Shown here: positions 41,448 through 51,045 of the stretch, in pieces | Numbering within the stretch: the first letter of the stretch is position 1 | Layout of the letters: every line of letters begins with the position of its first letter | Assembly (NCBI RefSeq): GCF_008705135.1 | Contig: NZ_CP023694.1 | Span: forward strand, 6,119,001 to 6,183,000 | Length of the DNA stretch: 64,000 nt | Reading direction: 5' to 3' | Source of the DNA: Streptomyces coeruleorubidus | Lineage (GTDB): Bacteria > Actinomycetota > Actinomycetes > Streptomycetales > Streptomycetaceae | Translations under genes and position numbers: made by a program | The notes under the pieces: generated by a model | What the model saw: only the letters and a program-made list of their open reading frames with translations | Told to the model about the DNA's origin: nothing | The model's database searches: none

Positions 41448-41639
41448 GGGATTCCTCGGCTGGTAGGGCCGCCGGTTCTTTCCGGCGGCACGGCTGCCCG
41501 ACAACACCACCCAGCGTAGACACCTGGGGCGGATCGGGCCTCGGTGCTTCGCCGACTGACAGCCTGCGGCAGGATGGATGCCACCTGGTACGCACGCGTC
41601 GCTCGCGCTCGTACTGAAGACAACCGCTGGAGACGCCCG

Positions 41640-42760
41640 GTGAGTTCCCCAGATCCGCAGGTTCGCGCAGCGCGAAACCAGTCAACCAGTTCCGCGAGCC
41701 CCGCGGCACGCGGACCCGTCGTCGCGGTCACCGGTGCCGCGTACGGCGTCGGCGCCCTGCTCACCGAGCGGCTCGCCGCGTCCGACGAGGTCAAGCAGGT
41801 CGTGGCCATCGACGAACGCCGCGGCGAGTGCGCCGCGGCGCAGTGGCACATCCTGGACGTACGGGATCCGGTCATCGCGGACAAGCTGCGGGGCGCCGAC
41901 GTGGTGGTGCACCTGGCGCTGGACCTCGACCTGGAGACCGACGCCGCCGCCCGAACGGCCTACAACGTACGGGGGACACAGACCGTCCTGACGGCGGCCG
42001 CGGCGGCCGGGGTGCACCGGGTCGTGCTGTGCACCTCGGCGATGGTCTACGGGGCACTGCCGGACAACGAGCTGCCGCTCTCCGAGGACGCGGAGCTGCG
42101 GGCCACGGCGGAGGCGACGGGCGTCGGCGACCTGCTGGAGATCGAGCGGCTGGCACGGCGGGCGCCGCGGGCCCACCCGGGGCTCAACGTCACCGTGGTG
42201 CGGCCGGCGATCCTGGTGGGAGGCACGGACACCGCGCTGACCAGGTACTTCGAGTCTCCTCGGCTGCTCGTCGTCGCCGGGTCGCGGCCCGCCTGGCAGT
42301 TCTGCCACGTCGAGGACCTGTGCAGCGCGCTGGAGTACGCCGTCCTGGAGAAGGTCGACGGGGAACTGACCGTCGGGTGCGACGGGTGGCTGGAGCAGGA
42401 AGAGGTCGAGGAGCTCAGCGGCATCCGGCGGATGGAGCTGCCGTCGGCGGTCGCACTGGGCGCGGCGGCGCGGCTGCACCGCATCGGGCTCACGCCGTCC
42501 CCGGCCGGGGACCTGGCGTACACGATGTACCCCTGGGTGGTCAGCGGCAGCCGGCTGCACGACGCCGGGTGGCGGCCGCGGTACACCAACGAGGAGGTGC
42601 TGGCGGAGCTCCTGGAGGAGGTCTCCGGCCGGCACACGGTGGCCGGTCGGCGGCTGGGCCGCAAGGACGCGACGCGGCGGGCGCCGCGGGAGCGACGGTG
42701 GCGCTGCTGGGTGCGGCCGCGGTGGTGCGACGGGCCCGGAAGGCCCGGCGGCGCATCTGA
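41640..42760 (+). pseudogene. NAD-dependent epimerase/dehydratase, frameshifted near its end
   Basis: From the GTG at 41640 the frame encodes an extended SDR (VVAVTGAAYGVGALLTERLA Rossmann motif, then the CTSAMVYGALPDN segment). It reads through to about 42670 (GRRLGRKDAT). There the expected ending, a short hydrophobic and basic tail AAGAAGATVALLGAAAVV... to ARRRI stop at 42760, is in another frame. One missing base near 42672 in a GCG-rich run explains this. As written, the frame runs on for 427 bases into the next gene, which is not plausible. The repaired protein has about 373 residues. Substrate unknown; sequencing error is likely. Confidence 0.78.
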
Positions 42761-42876
42761 CGCGCCCGGCCGGAACGGCCTCTCCGCTCCCGTCGTAGGA
42801 GAGTCCAACGCCCACGCGCGCGTGCCGGTCGATAGCTCTATTCCGCGCTGTCGGTCGCGTGCGGCACGATGGTGGC

Positions 42877-43338
42877 ATGGCAACCACGAGCGAGCACCCG
42901 GGCGAGCAGGCCGCGCAGGATCCGATCAGGCTGATCGGGATCCGCGACACGGACCTTTCCGTGGACGAGGTGTTCCGTGCGGTGGGGGACGACGCGGCCG
43001 GCGGCACGGCGCTCTTCGTGGGCACCGTACGGAACCACGACGGGGGTGCCGACGTGGCGGAGCTGGGGTATTCCTGCCACCCCAGTGCCGAGGCCGAGAT
43101 GAGGCGGATCGCCGAGAAGGTCGTCGCCGAGTTCCCGGTGCGGGCGCTGGCGGCCGTGCACCGGGTGGGGGACCTCCGGGTCGGTGACCTCGCCGTGGTC
43201 GTCGCCGTCTCGTGTCCGCACCGGGGGGAGGCCTTCGAGGCCTGCCGGAAGCTGATCGACGACCTCAAGCACGAAGTGCCCATCTGGAAGCACCAGAAGT
43301 TCTCCGACGGCACCGAAGAATGGGTCGGCGCCTGCTGA
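42877..43338 (+). CDS. moaE: Molybdopterin synthase catalytic subunit MoaE
   Basis: The 153-residue protein carries the MoaE core: ALFVGTVRNHDGG, AVVVAVSCPHRGEAFEACRKLIDDLKHEVPIWKHQKFSDGTEEW, with the conserved lysines. MoaE, with the thiocarboxylated carrier MoaD, converts precursor Z to molybdopterin. No moaD or other moa gene is in view, so the partner is encoded elsewhere. The ATG at MATTSEH is preferred over one six codons upstream. Confidence 0.92.
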   Translation: MATTSEHPGEQAAQDPIRLIGIRDTDLSVDEVFRAVGDDAAGGTALFVGTVRNHDGGADVAELGYSCHPSAEAEMRRIAEKVVAEFPVRALAAVHRVGDLRVGDLAVVVAVSCPHRGEAFEACRKLIDDLKHEVPIWKHQKFSDGTEEWVGAC

Positions 43339-43453
43339 ATCCGGTACGCAGTCTTCCGGTTGCGTAACCGGACCCCTGGCGTGAGCGTTGTCACTGCGGA
43401 TGGTTAATCTGCTGATCAGTCAGTTGCGGACGCTCAAGGGGTTGGAGGTCGGC

Positions 43454-43618
43454 ATGGCGGCGCTCGCCTGGTTGCTGATTCCGCTTGTGGCTGCGATCGG
43501 CGCGGGCCTCTGGGGCAGTTGGGCCAACCGGACTCGCAAGGTCCGTGGCGACGGCCCGGAGCTCATCGGTTACGCCCGCTTCCGCGAGGCCATGGAGAAG
43601 CCTCGGCCGGGTAGCTGA
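43454..43618 (+). CDS. Small membrane protein
   Basis: The 54-residue protein has one hydrophobic helix (AALAWLLIPLVAAIGAGLWGSWA) followed by a basic, soluble tail. The ATG lies four bases after GGAGG. An in-frame upstream extension is possible but less likely. It precedes the PDZ/Lon-like gene, and no function is known. Confidence 0.65.
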   Translation: MAALAWLLIPLVAAIGAGLWGSWANRTRKVRGDGPELIGYARFREAMEKPRPGS

Positions 43619-43720
43619 CGGCCAGGAAAGCAGCAGGTCACAGGCGTTTGAGCCCACAGGGCCGCCCCGGACGGGCGGCCCTGACGGTGCGCTGACAGGA
43701 CCGTCCCGTACTGTCGAGCC

Positions 43721-44812
43721 ATGCCACGCCGCACCGCGACGATGCTCGCCTCCACCCTGATGCTGATCGCGCTCCTGTGCGCGGGAGTGTTCATCCCCGT
43801 GCCGTATTCGGAGATGTCCCCGGGGCCGACGGTGAACACACTGGGCGATCACGGCGGCGAGCCGGTACTCCAGATCTCGGGGCGGAAGACGTATGCGACC
43901 GATGGCCATCTGAACATGACGACGGTCCGGGTCACCAGCGCCGACTACCGGATGAACCTGGTCGAGGCCGTCTACGGCTGGCTCGCGCATGACAACAAGG
44001 TGGTGCAGCACGAGACGCTCTACCCGGACGGCAAGACCGAGGAGCAGTCCACGCAGGAGAACGCCGAGGAGTTCAGTCAGTCCCAGGAGAGCGCCAAGGT
44101 CGCCGCGCTGAAGGAACTCGACGTTCCGGTGAAGTCGTGGGTCATCGTCTCGACGGTCGTCAAGGGATCACCGGCCGAGGGCGAGCTGCACGCCGGGGAC
44201 GTGATCAAGGCCGTCGACGGTACGGCGGTGAAGGAGCCGGCCGACGTGGCGAAGCTCGTCACGAAGCACAAGCCGGGCCAGAACGTCCGCTTCACGATCG
44301 TGCCCGCCAAGGAGCAGACCGCAGCGGAGAAGGAGAAGCGGACGCCGACGAAGACCGAGGACATCACCATCACCACGACGACCTCGGACGACGCCGGCGA
44401 GAAGCGGGCCATCGTGGGGATCTCCGCGGGGACCGACCACACGTTCCCGTTCACCATCGACATCAAGCTGGCCGATGTCGGCGGGCCGAGCGCCGGTCTG
44501 ATGTTCGCGCTCGGCATCTACGACAAGCTCACGCCCGGCAGCCTGACCGGGGGCAAGTTCGTGGCCGGTACGGGGACGATCGACGACGAGGGCAAGGTCG
44601 GTCCCATCGGCGGCATCGAGATGAAGACCGTGGGTGCGCGGGCCAAGGGCGCGCAGTACTTCCTGACGCCCGCGGACAACTGCGAGGCCGCCGCCAGGGA
44701 CACCCCCGAGGGCCTCACCCTCATCAAGGTGGACACCATCGAGGACGCCCTCGGCGCTCTCAAGGACCTCCGCAGCGGCGACACCGCCGACCTGCCGAAG
44801 TGCGGCACGTAG
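43721..44812 (+). CDS. PDZ-domain Lon-like serine protease (YlbL family)
   Basis: The 363-residue protein has an N-terminal membrane helix (about residues 8-26). A PDZ domain follows (residues about 140-200, VSTVVKGSPAEGELHAGDVIKAVDG), then a Lon-type catalytic domain with nucleophile Ser257 (GGPSAGLMF) and general base Lys302 (GIEMKTVGA). This Ser-Lys pair spacing matches Lon. The protein lacks an ATPase domain and is expected to act at the outer face of the membrane. The equivalent gene is beside UPF0182 in mycobacteria, as here. Confidence 0.9.
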   Translation: MPRRTATMLASTLMLIALLCAGVFIPVPYSEMSPGPTVNTLGDHGGEPVLQISGRKTYATDGHLNMTTVRVTSADYRMNLVEAVYGWLAHDNKVVQHETLYPDGKTEEQSTQENAEEFSQSQESAKVAALKELDVPVKSWVIVSTVVKGSPAEGELHAGDVIKAVDGTAVKEPADVAKLVTKHKPGQNVRFTIVPAKEQTAAEKEKRTPTKTEDITITTTTSDDAGEKRAIVGISAGTDHTFPFTIDIKLADVGGPSAGLMFALGIYDKLTPGSLTGGKFVAGTGTIDDEGKVGPIGGIEMKTVGARAKGAQYFLTPADNCEAAARDTPEGLTLIKVDTIEDALGALKDLRSGDTADLPKCGT

Positions 44813-44839
44813 GCCGCCGAGCCGGCACGGGCGACCGGC

Positions 44840-44859
44840 CCGGGCGCGCAGGCGCCCGG
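44840..44859. terminator. Hairpin between convergent genes
   Basis: CCGGGCGC at 44840-44847 pairs with GCGCCCGG at 44852-44859 across a four-base loop. It lies between the PDZ/Lon-like gene and the PPA1309-family gene, which converge. Confidence 0.6.
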
Positions 44860-44867
44860 CCAGTCCT

Positions 44868-45410
44868 CTAGTCCTCGAAGGTCGCCGCCAGTGCCTCCGC
44901 CAGGCCCGGTACCAGGTCGGAGCCGGTGAGGACCTCAGTCGGGGAGTCCTTCTCGCGCAGGCGCAGGGCCGACTCGCGGGTGCCGTCCCGCAGGACCGCG
45001 ACCGTCATACGGACCTCCTGGCGGTCCGGGTGGTCCGCCACCCACTTCGACAGCGCGGCCTCGTCCAGGCCCTGCGGAACCTGGGCCTCCGCGGACGGCG
45101 GCAGCATCAGGCGTTCCACAGCGAGGGCGCAGCCGGCCACCGAGTCGGGCCAGGCGATGGTGGCGAGGAACTCGTCGAGCGGCTTGCCCGTTGGAACTTC
45201 GTCCTGCTCGATCGGGGTGAGGCCGGAGCTCTCCGACTCGTCGCCCAGACCGAGCCGGTCCGCGAGCGAGGGCTGTTCGGCCCGGAGCCGGGCGGTGTCG
45301 ACGAGTGCGAAGAGGCGGGCCGGCTGGTCCCAGCCGAGGCCGGAGACGTACTCGTCGATCTCGAGCACGGCCCGGGTGAGCGGGTTCGCCGCCATGGGAG
45401 TGTTGGACAT
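44868..45410 (-). CDS. PPA1309-family protein of unknown function
   Basis: The 180-residue protein resembles the actinobacterial family named after Propionibacterium PPA1309: VLEIDEYVSGLGWDQPARLFALVDT, then the acidic DEVPTGKPLDEFLATIAWP and ALAVERLMLP. It is cytosolic and has no known activity. It is divergent from the UPF0182 gene and convergent with the PDZ protease. An internal ATG six codons in (MAANPL) is a possible start. Confidence 0.8.
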   Translation of the reverse strand: MSNTPMAANPLTRAVLEIDEYVSGLGWDQPARLFALVDTARLRAEQPSLADRLGLGDESESSGLTPIEQDEVPTGKPLDEFLATIAWPDSVAGCALAVERLMLPPSAEAQVPQGLDEAALSKWVADHPDRQEVRMTVAVLRDGTRESALRLREKDSPTEVLTGSDLVPGLAEALAATFED

Positions 45411-45561
45411 GGTCACAATCCTGCCTCGTTCCCGACCGGAATCGGGAACCGAGTAAACGGTGAGTAAGTTGCATAGGTGGGGGCCCGCGATCACGGGGGC
45501 CGCTGACGGCCCGTGAAGACGCGGGTCTGACGAATCAACAGCGAACTTCGAGGTGCGCACC

Positions 45562-48522
45562 TTGGCTTTCCAGATGCCGGACCGCGGCGGAGGCCCTTCG
45601 GGGCCGCGGATCAGAGTGGGCCGCCCGTCCCGGCGTGTCCGGACCCTGCTCATGACACTGGGCGTCCTGGCCGCCCTCGGCATGGTCTTCACCATGTTCG
45701 CGGGCTTTTGGACGGACTGGCTCTGGTACCGGTCGGTGAACTACTCGTCGGTCTTCACCACCACCCTGTGGACCAAGATCGGGCTCTTCTTCGTCTTCGG
45801 TCTGCTCATGGCCCTCGCGGTCGGCTTCAACATCTGGCTGGCGCACCGGCTGCGGCCGCCGCTGAGTGCCATGTCCATGGAGCAGCAGAACCTCGACCGT
45901 TACCGGATGAGCATCGCGCCCTACAAGAAGTGGCTGCTGCTCGGGATCACGGCCCTGGTGGGCCTGATCGCCGGCGCCTCCGCGTCGGGCCAGTGGCGGA
46001 CCTGGCTGATGTGGGTCAACGGCGTGGCCTTCGGCCAGAAGGACCCCCAGTTCAAGCTGGACGTCTCCTTCTACGCCTTCGACCTGCCCTGGTACCGGTT
46101 CCTGCTCGGATTCGGCTTCGCCGCCGCGATCCTGTCCGTGATCGCCGCCGCGCTCACGCACTACCTGTACGGCGGGCTGCGCGTCACCAGCCCCGGCGCC
46201 CGCGCCACGGCGGCGGCCACCGGGCACCTGTCGGTGCTCATCGGCATCTTCGTGGCCCTCAAGGCGGTCGCGTACTGGCTCGACCGGTACGGCCTGGCGG
46301 TCAAGTCCAGCGACTTCAGGGCGACCGACAACTGGACGGGCCTGAGGTACGTCGACGCCAACGCCTACCTGCCGGCCAAGACGATCCTGTTCTGCATCGC
46401 CGTCATCTGCGCGCTGCTGTTCTTCGCCACCATCTGGCGGCGCACCTGGCAGCTGCCCGTGATCGGCTTCGGTCTGATGGTGCTCTCCGCGATCCTCATC
46501 GGCGGCCTCTACCCGGCGATCGTGCAGAAGTTCCAGGTCCAGCCCAACGAGCAGGCCAAGGAAGCGCCGTACGTCGAGAAGAACCTCGAGGCGACGCGCA
46601 AGGCCTACGGCATCGACGGCACCAAGGTCACGGACTACTCGGGCACGAGCAAGACCGAGGACAAGACCACGCTGCGCGACGACGTCGGCTCCACGGCGAG
46701 CATCCGGATCATGGACCCGAACATCGTCTCGCCGACGTTCCAGCAGCTCCAGCAGATCAGGAACTACTACGCGTTCCCGAACAACCTGGACGTCGACCGC
46801 TACGCCAAGGACGGCAAGGAGCAGGACACCGTCATCGGCCTGCGCGAGCTGAACCTGGCGGGCATCCCGAAGAAGAACTGGATCAACAACCACTTCCGTT
46901 ACACCCACGGGTTCGGAGTGGTCGCAGCCCAGGGCACCAGCGCCGACGCCCAGGGCCGGCCGAACTTCACGGAGTCCGATCTGCCCTCCGAGGGCGACCT
47001 CGGCACGTACGAGCAGCGGATCTACTACGGCGAGAAGACCGACACGTACTCGATCGTCGGCGGTCCCCAGAAGGAGATCGACTACTCCGACGACAACGGT
47101 GAGAAGACCACCAGCTACAAGGGTGACAGCGGGGTCAACCTCTCCAACCCGGTCAACCGGGCCGCGTACGCGGTGGCGTTCGGCGAGCCGCAGATCCTGT
47201 ACTCCGGCGCCATCGGCGAGGGATCGCGGATCCTGTACAACCGCACGCCCAAGGAGCGCGTCGAGGCGGTCGCCCCCTGGCTGACCATCGACGGCGACGC
47301 CTACCCGGCGGTGGTGAACGGCCGTATCCAGTGGATCGTCGACGCGTACACGACGACCAACGGATACCCGTACTCCTCGCGTACGACCCTCGGTGACACG
47401 ACGGCGGACTCGCTGACCGCCGCCAACACCAACCGCGCGGTGGTGGCCCAGCAGAACCAGGTCAACTACATCCGCAACTCGGTGAAGGCGACCGTCGACG
47501 CGTACACCGGCGAGGTCAAGCTCTACCAGTGGGACACCAAGGACCCGGTCCTGAAGACCTGGATGAAGGCCTTCCCGGACACGGTGCAGCCCAAGGGCGA
47601 CATCTCCAAGGACCTGATGGACCACCTGCGCTACCCGCAGGACCTGTTCAAGGTCCAGCGGGAGCTGCTCACGCGCTACCACGTGAGGGACGCGACGACG
47701 TTCCTCAGCGGCAGCGAGGTCTGGCAGGTGCCGGACGACCCGACGAACCGGTCGGGCAATGCGGTGCCGCCGTACTACCTGAGCATGAAGATGCCCGACC
47801 AGAAGGCCCAGTCGTTCTCGCTGACGACGACCTTCACGCCCAACGGCCGGGACAACCTCAGCGCGTTCATGGCGGTCGACGCCGAGGCGGGCGCCAGTGA
47901 CTACGGCAAGATCAGAATCCTGAAACTGCCGACGAACACGACGGTCAACGGACCCAAGCAGGTCCAGAGCCAGTTCAACTCGCAAGAAGAGATCGCCGAG
48001 TCCATCAGGCTCCTGAGAGGCGGCGACTCCGAAGTCGAGTACGGCAACCTGCTGACGGTGCCGCTCGACGGCGGACTGCTCTACGTGGAGCCGGTCTACG
48101 TACGCGGTGGTGGACTGAAGTACCCGCTGCTGCGGAAGGTGCTGGTCACCTACGGAGGCCAGACCGCCTTCGAGAACACGCTCGACGAGGCCCTCAACAA
48201 GATCTTCGGAACGGAGGGCCAGGCTCCCGAGCCACCGGACGAGGGTGACACCACGACACCACCGCCGACGTCCGACAACCCGACGGTCCAACAGGCCCTG
48301 GAGGACGCCCAGAAGGCGTTCGACGCGGGCCAGGAGGCCCTGAAGGACAACGACTGGGAGGCGTACGGCCGGGCGCAGAAGGACCTCGAGGACGCTCTGC
48401 AGCGGGCCGAGGACGCGCAGGCCCAGGCCGGCCGCGGGGGTGCCGGGGGCGGCGAGAGCAAGCCCAGCGCCAGCCCGAGCCCGAAGCCGAGCGGCAGTCC
48501 GAGCCCCAAGCCGAGCAGCTAG
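45562..48522 (+). CDS. UPF0182 family membrane protein
   Basis: This 986-residue protein has about seven membrane helices in its first 330 residues. A large extracytoplasmic domain follows (rich in Tyr, Asp and Thr, about residues 340-880), then a disordered tail of Pro/Ser/Lys repeats. It belongs to UPF0182, conserved in actinobacteria and of unknown function. A TTG start is chosen because GAGG lies eight bases upstream; the ATG four codons later (MPDRGG) and a GTG at 45553 are alternatives. A tRNA follows the stop. Confidence 0.85.
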   Translation: MAFQMPDRGGGPSGPRIRVGRPSRRVRTLLMTLGVLAALGMVFTMFAGFWTDWLWYRSVNYSSVFTTTLWTKIGLFFVFGLLMALAVGFNIWLAHRLRPPLSAMSMEQQNLDRYRMSIAPYKKWLLLGITALVGLIAGASASGQWRTWLMWVNGVAFGQKDPQFKLDVSFYAFDLPWYRFLLGFGFAAAILSVIAAALTHYLYGGLRVTSPGARATAAATGHLSVLIGIFVALKAVAYWLDRYGLAVKSSDFRATDNWTGLRYVDANAYLPAKTILFCIAVICALLFFATIWRRTWQLPVIGFGLMVLSAILIGGLYPAIVQKFQVQPNEQAKEAPYVEKNLEATRKAYGIDGTKVTDYSGTSKTEDKTTLRDDVGSTASIRIMDPNIVSPTFQQLQQIRNYYAFPNNLDVDRYAKDGKEQDTVIGLRELNLAGIPKKNWINNHFRYTHGFGVVAAQGTSADAQGRPNFTESDLPSEGDLGTYEQRIYYGEKTDTYSIVGGPQKEIDYSDDNGEKTTSYKGDSGVNLSNPVNRAAYAVAFGEPQILYSGAIGEGSRILYNRTPKERVEAVAPWLTIDGDAYPAVVNGRIQWIVDAYTTTNGYPYSSRTTLGDTTADSLTAANTNRAVVAQQNQVNYIRNSVKATVDAYTGEVKLYQWDTKDPVLKTWMKAFPDTVQPKGDISKDLMDHLRYPQDLFKVQRELLTRYHVRDATTFLSGSEVWQVPDDPTNRSGNAVPPYYLSMKMPDQKAQSFSLTTTFTPNGRDNLSAFMAVDAEAGASDYGKIRILKLPTNTTVNGPKQVQSQFNSQEEIAESIRLLRGGDSEVEYGNLLTVPLDGGLLYVEPVYVRGGGLKYPLLRKVLVTYGGQTAFENTLDEALNKIFGTEGQAPEPPDEGDTTTPPPTSDNPTVQQALEDAQKAFDAGQEALKDNDWEAYGRAQKDLEDALQRAEDAQAQAGRGGAGGGESKPSASPSPKPSGSPSPKPSS

Positions 48523-48579
48523 GGGCCTGGCCTGGTCAAATGCCCATCCCGCGCCGTGATACGGTTGTGAACACAACGG

Positions 48580-48653
48580 CGCGGGGTGGAGCAGCTCGGT
48601 AGCTCGCTGGGCTCATAACCCAGAGGTCGCAGGTTCAAATCCTGTCCCCGCTA
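48580..48653 (+). tRNA. Initiator tRNA-fMet (CAT), first copy
   Basis: A 74-base cloverleaf with anticodon CAT in CTCATAA, the three GC pairs of initiators at the base of the anticodon stem (GGG/CCC), and an unpaired first acceptor position. The 3' CCA is not encoded. It is identical to the copy at 50924-50997. Confidence 0.97.
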
Positions 48654-48687
48654 CTGAAATCGCGAAGTCCGAGTGACGGAGCGACCA

Positions 48688-48724
48688 CGAAGGCCCGGAT
48701 TCCACAAAGGAATCCGGGCCTTCG
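48688..48724. terminator. Terminator after the first fMet tRNA
   Basis: A 16-base-pair perfect stem with the loop ACAAA spans 48688-48724 (CGAAGGCCCGGATTCC and its mirror). It is placed to end the tRNA transcript. Confidence 0.8.
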
Positions 48725-48887
48725 TGATGTGTGAACGCATGTGCTGGCCTGGGCTGCGGCCGTGCCGCTGTGGGGAGTTGGGCGATCTGTGTTTGACTTG
48801 TCTCTCTGTGGGCATGTCGACAAAACGCTGTAGTGACCTCACTGGCTGCGGTATACCAGGTGTACCCAGGTTGCAGGTGGTGCGACG

Positions 48888-50711
48888 ATGGACGTTATGG
48901 GGGACAAGGCAACTCTGTTCGAGACAGGGCGTTTTGTGCAGCCTTCCAGCCGGGAGGACACCGACACCCCGGACGAGGCCGGGGAGATCGCCGACGAGGC
49001 GGCCGAGGAGCTGCGTCAGCGGCTCGCCGCGGAGGCCGGCGACGTCGAGGCGATGAGTGTCCTCGGGGCCATGCTGCTGCGCCGTGGTGATCTCGACGGT
49101 GCCGAACCCCATCTGCGTGCCGCCACCGCCGCGGGCGACCGGGCCGCCGCCAACAACCTCGGAGTCCTGCTCCACCAGCGCGGATACGCCGACGAGGCCG
49201 CCGGCTGGTGGCGGATCGCCGCCGTCGCCGGATCCGCGGCGGCCGCGCACGCCCTCGGGCGGCACCACCGCGAGCGCGGCGACGAGCCCGCGGCCGAATA
49301 CTGGCTGCGCCAGGCCGCGGAACAGGGGCACACCCTGGGTGCGTACGCCCTCGCCGACCTGCTGGAGCACCGCGGCGACGCCGGGGCCGAGAAGTGGATG
49401 CGGGTCGCGGCCGAGCGTGGGCACCGGGAGGCGGCGTACCGCCTGGCCCGGGCGCTGGACCGGAAGGCGGCGCGGGAGGCCGACGGTGACAACGGTGTCC
49501 AGGTGCTGGACGAGGTGGAGCAGTGGTACCGGCAGGCCGCCGCTCGCGGCCACCGGCGGGCCGCGCTGCACCTCGGGACGATCCTGGAGAAGCGCGGCGA
49601 GCTCAAGGAGGCCGGACGCTGGTACCTGACGTCCGCCAAGGACGGCGAGGTGCGGGCCGCCTGCGCGCTCGGGTTCCTGCTGCGCGACGCGGGCGACACC
49701 GAGAACGCCGCCGTGTGGTGGCTGCGGGCCGCCCAGGACGGCGACGGGAACGCGGCGAACGCGCTGGGCGCACTGCACGCCGAGCGGGGCGAGACCCAGA
49801 CCGCCGAGCGCTGGTACCGGGCCGCGATGGACGCGGGCGACGTGAACGGCGCCTACAACCTCGGCCTGCTCTGCGCCGAACAGGGGCGCACCGCGCCGGC
49901 CGAGCAGTGGTACCGGCGCGCGGCCTACGCCGGGCACCGGGAGGCCGCGAACGCGCTGGCGATCCTGCTGCTGCGGGCCGGGGACGAGAAGGGCGCTGAG
50001 CCGTGGTTCTCCAAGGCCGCTGAGGCGGGGAGCGTGGACGCCGCCTTCAACCTGGGCATCCTGCACGCCGGCCGGGGCGAGGAGCAGGCCGCGCTGCGCT
50101 GGTACGAGCGGGCCGCGGCCGCCGGGCACACGGAAGCGGCGCTCCAGGTCGGCATGGCCCGGCTGCGGGACGGCGACGAGCAGGAGGCCGAGCGGCATCT
50201 GCGCTGTGCGGCAGGAGGCGGGAGCGCCGAGGCCGCGTACCGGCTGGCGACCGTGCTCGACGCGCGCCGGCCGCCGGAGCCCGCGCACGAGCTGGGGGAG
50301 CCGGTGCACCGGCGGAGCGAGTGCGAGGAGTGGTACGAGAGAGCGGCCTCGCAGGGGCACCGGCGGGCACAGGTGCGGGTGGGCATGCTCGCGGCGGCCC
50401 GGGGGGACGTCACCGAGGCGGCTCGGTGGTACCGGGAGGCGGCCGAGGCCGGGTCCCGCAACGGCGCGTTCAATCTCGGGCTGCTGCTGGCCCGGGAGGG
50501 GAGTGAGCCCGAGGCGGCGGTGTGGTGGACGCGGGCGGCTGACGCCGGGCACGGTCGGGCGGCGTTGCGGCTGGCCCTGGTCTACGCGCGTCGGGGTGAG
50601 CTGGCGGAGGGGCAGCGGTGGGCCGACCGGGCGGCGGCGTTGGGGCCGGCGTCCGTGGCGGAGCGGGCGGCCCGGCTGCGGGATGCGCTCAGGCAGGAGC
50701 TGTCTGCCTGA
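48888..50711 (+). CDS. Sel1/TPR-repeat protein
   Basis: This 607-residue soluble protein is almost entirely Sel1-like helical repeats, about fourteen copies of 33-36 residues (AAxxLGxLLxxRGDxxxAExWxRxAAxxG). Such repeats form protein-binding scaffolds; no enzyme domain is visible. The ATG lies eight bases after AGGTGG, with another three codons later. The gene stands alone between the two identical fMet tRNA genes, with its own upstream region of about 160 bases. Confidence 0.88.
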   Translation: MDVMGDKATLFETGRFVQPSSREDTDTPDEAGEIADEAAEELRQRLAAEAGDVEAMSVLGAMLLRRGDLDGAEPHLRAATAAGDRAAANNLGVLLHQRGYADEAAGWWRIAAVAGSAAAAHALGRHHRERGDEPAAEYWLRQAAEQGHTLGAYALADLLEHRGDAGAEKWMRVAAERGHREAAYRLARALDRKAAREADGDNGVQVLDEVEQWYRQAAARGHRRAALHLGTILEKRGELKEAGRWYLTSAKDGEVRAACALGFLLRDAGDTENAAVWWLRAAQDGDGNAANALGALHAERGETQTAERWYRAAMDAGDVNGAYNLGLLCAEQGRTAPAEQWYRRAAYAGHREAANALAILLLRAGDEKGAEPWFSKAAEAGSVDAAFNLGILHAGRGEEQAALRWYERAAAAGHTEAALQVGMARLRDGDEQEAERHLRCAAGGGSAEAAYRLATVLDARRPPEPAHELGEPVHRRSECEEWYERAASQGHRRAQVRVGMLAAARGDVTEAARWYREAAEAGSRNGAFNLGLLLAREGSEPEAAVWWTRAADAGHGRAALRLALVYARRGELAEGQRWADRAAALGPASVAERAARLRDALRQELSA

Positions 50712-50923
50712 TGCCGGGGTTCGTGGCTGTGGGCTGCATGGTGCTCGGCGTTGGTGCTGGGGCGCGGGTGGGTCCGCAGCCCGGCGGAGCGGGGTGCCGC
50801 TTCGGTGGGACGGGCGCCGCCCCCCAGCGGCACGACAGCCTGCAGCTGAGCGGCACGAGCGCCCGCAGCTGGGTAAGCGATTTGCATCCGTCCTCCGCGT
50901 TGACGTAACGTTGCATTCACCGA

Positions 50924-50997
50924 CGCGGGGTGGAGCAGCTCGGTAGCTCGCTGGGCTCATAACCCAGAGGTCGCAGGTTCAAATCCTGTCCCCGCTA
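50924..50997 (+). tRNA. Initiator tRNA-fMet (CAT), second copy
   Basis: Identical in all 74 bases to the copy at 48580-48653, with anticodon CAT and GGG/CCC anticodon-stem pairs. CCA is not encoded. The gene lies between the Sel1 gene and the leftward substrate-binding protein gene. Confidence 0.97.
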
Positions 50998-51004
50998 CTG
51001 AAGG

Positions 51005-51040
51005 CCGAGGGCCGGAATCCGGAAGGGTTCCGGCCCTCGG
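51005..51040. terminator. Terminator after the second fMet tRNA
   Basis: CCGAGGGCCGGAA at 51005-51017 pairs perfectly with TTCCGGCCCTCGG at 51028-51040. It would end both the tRNA and the leftward gene that stops at 51046. Confidence 0.8.
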
Positions 51041-51045
51041 TGTGT

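Noticed and set aside
45535..48576. A 1013-residue frame on the minus strand over the UPF0182 gene
   Set aside because: It is the GC-driven shadow of a conserved membrane protein on the plus strand; composition is Arg/Val/Gly/Asp-rich with no motif.
48651..50960. A 769-residue minus-strand frame across the Sel1-repeat gene
   Set aside because: Its repetitive Pro/Arg/Gly composition reflects the repeats of the plus-strand gene; it also crosses both tRNA neighbourhoods.
48580..50997. The two fMet tRNA copies as attachment sites of a mobile element
   Set aside because: No integrase or element gene lies between or beside them; the Sel1 gene has normal codon usage.
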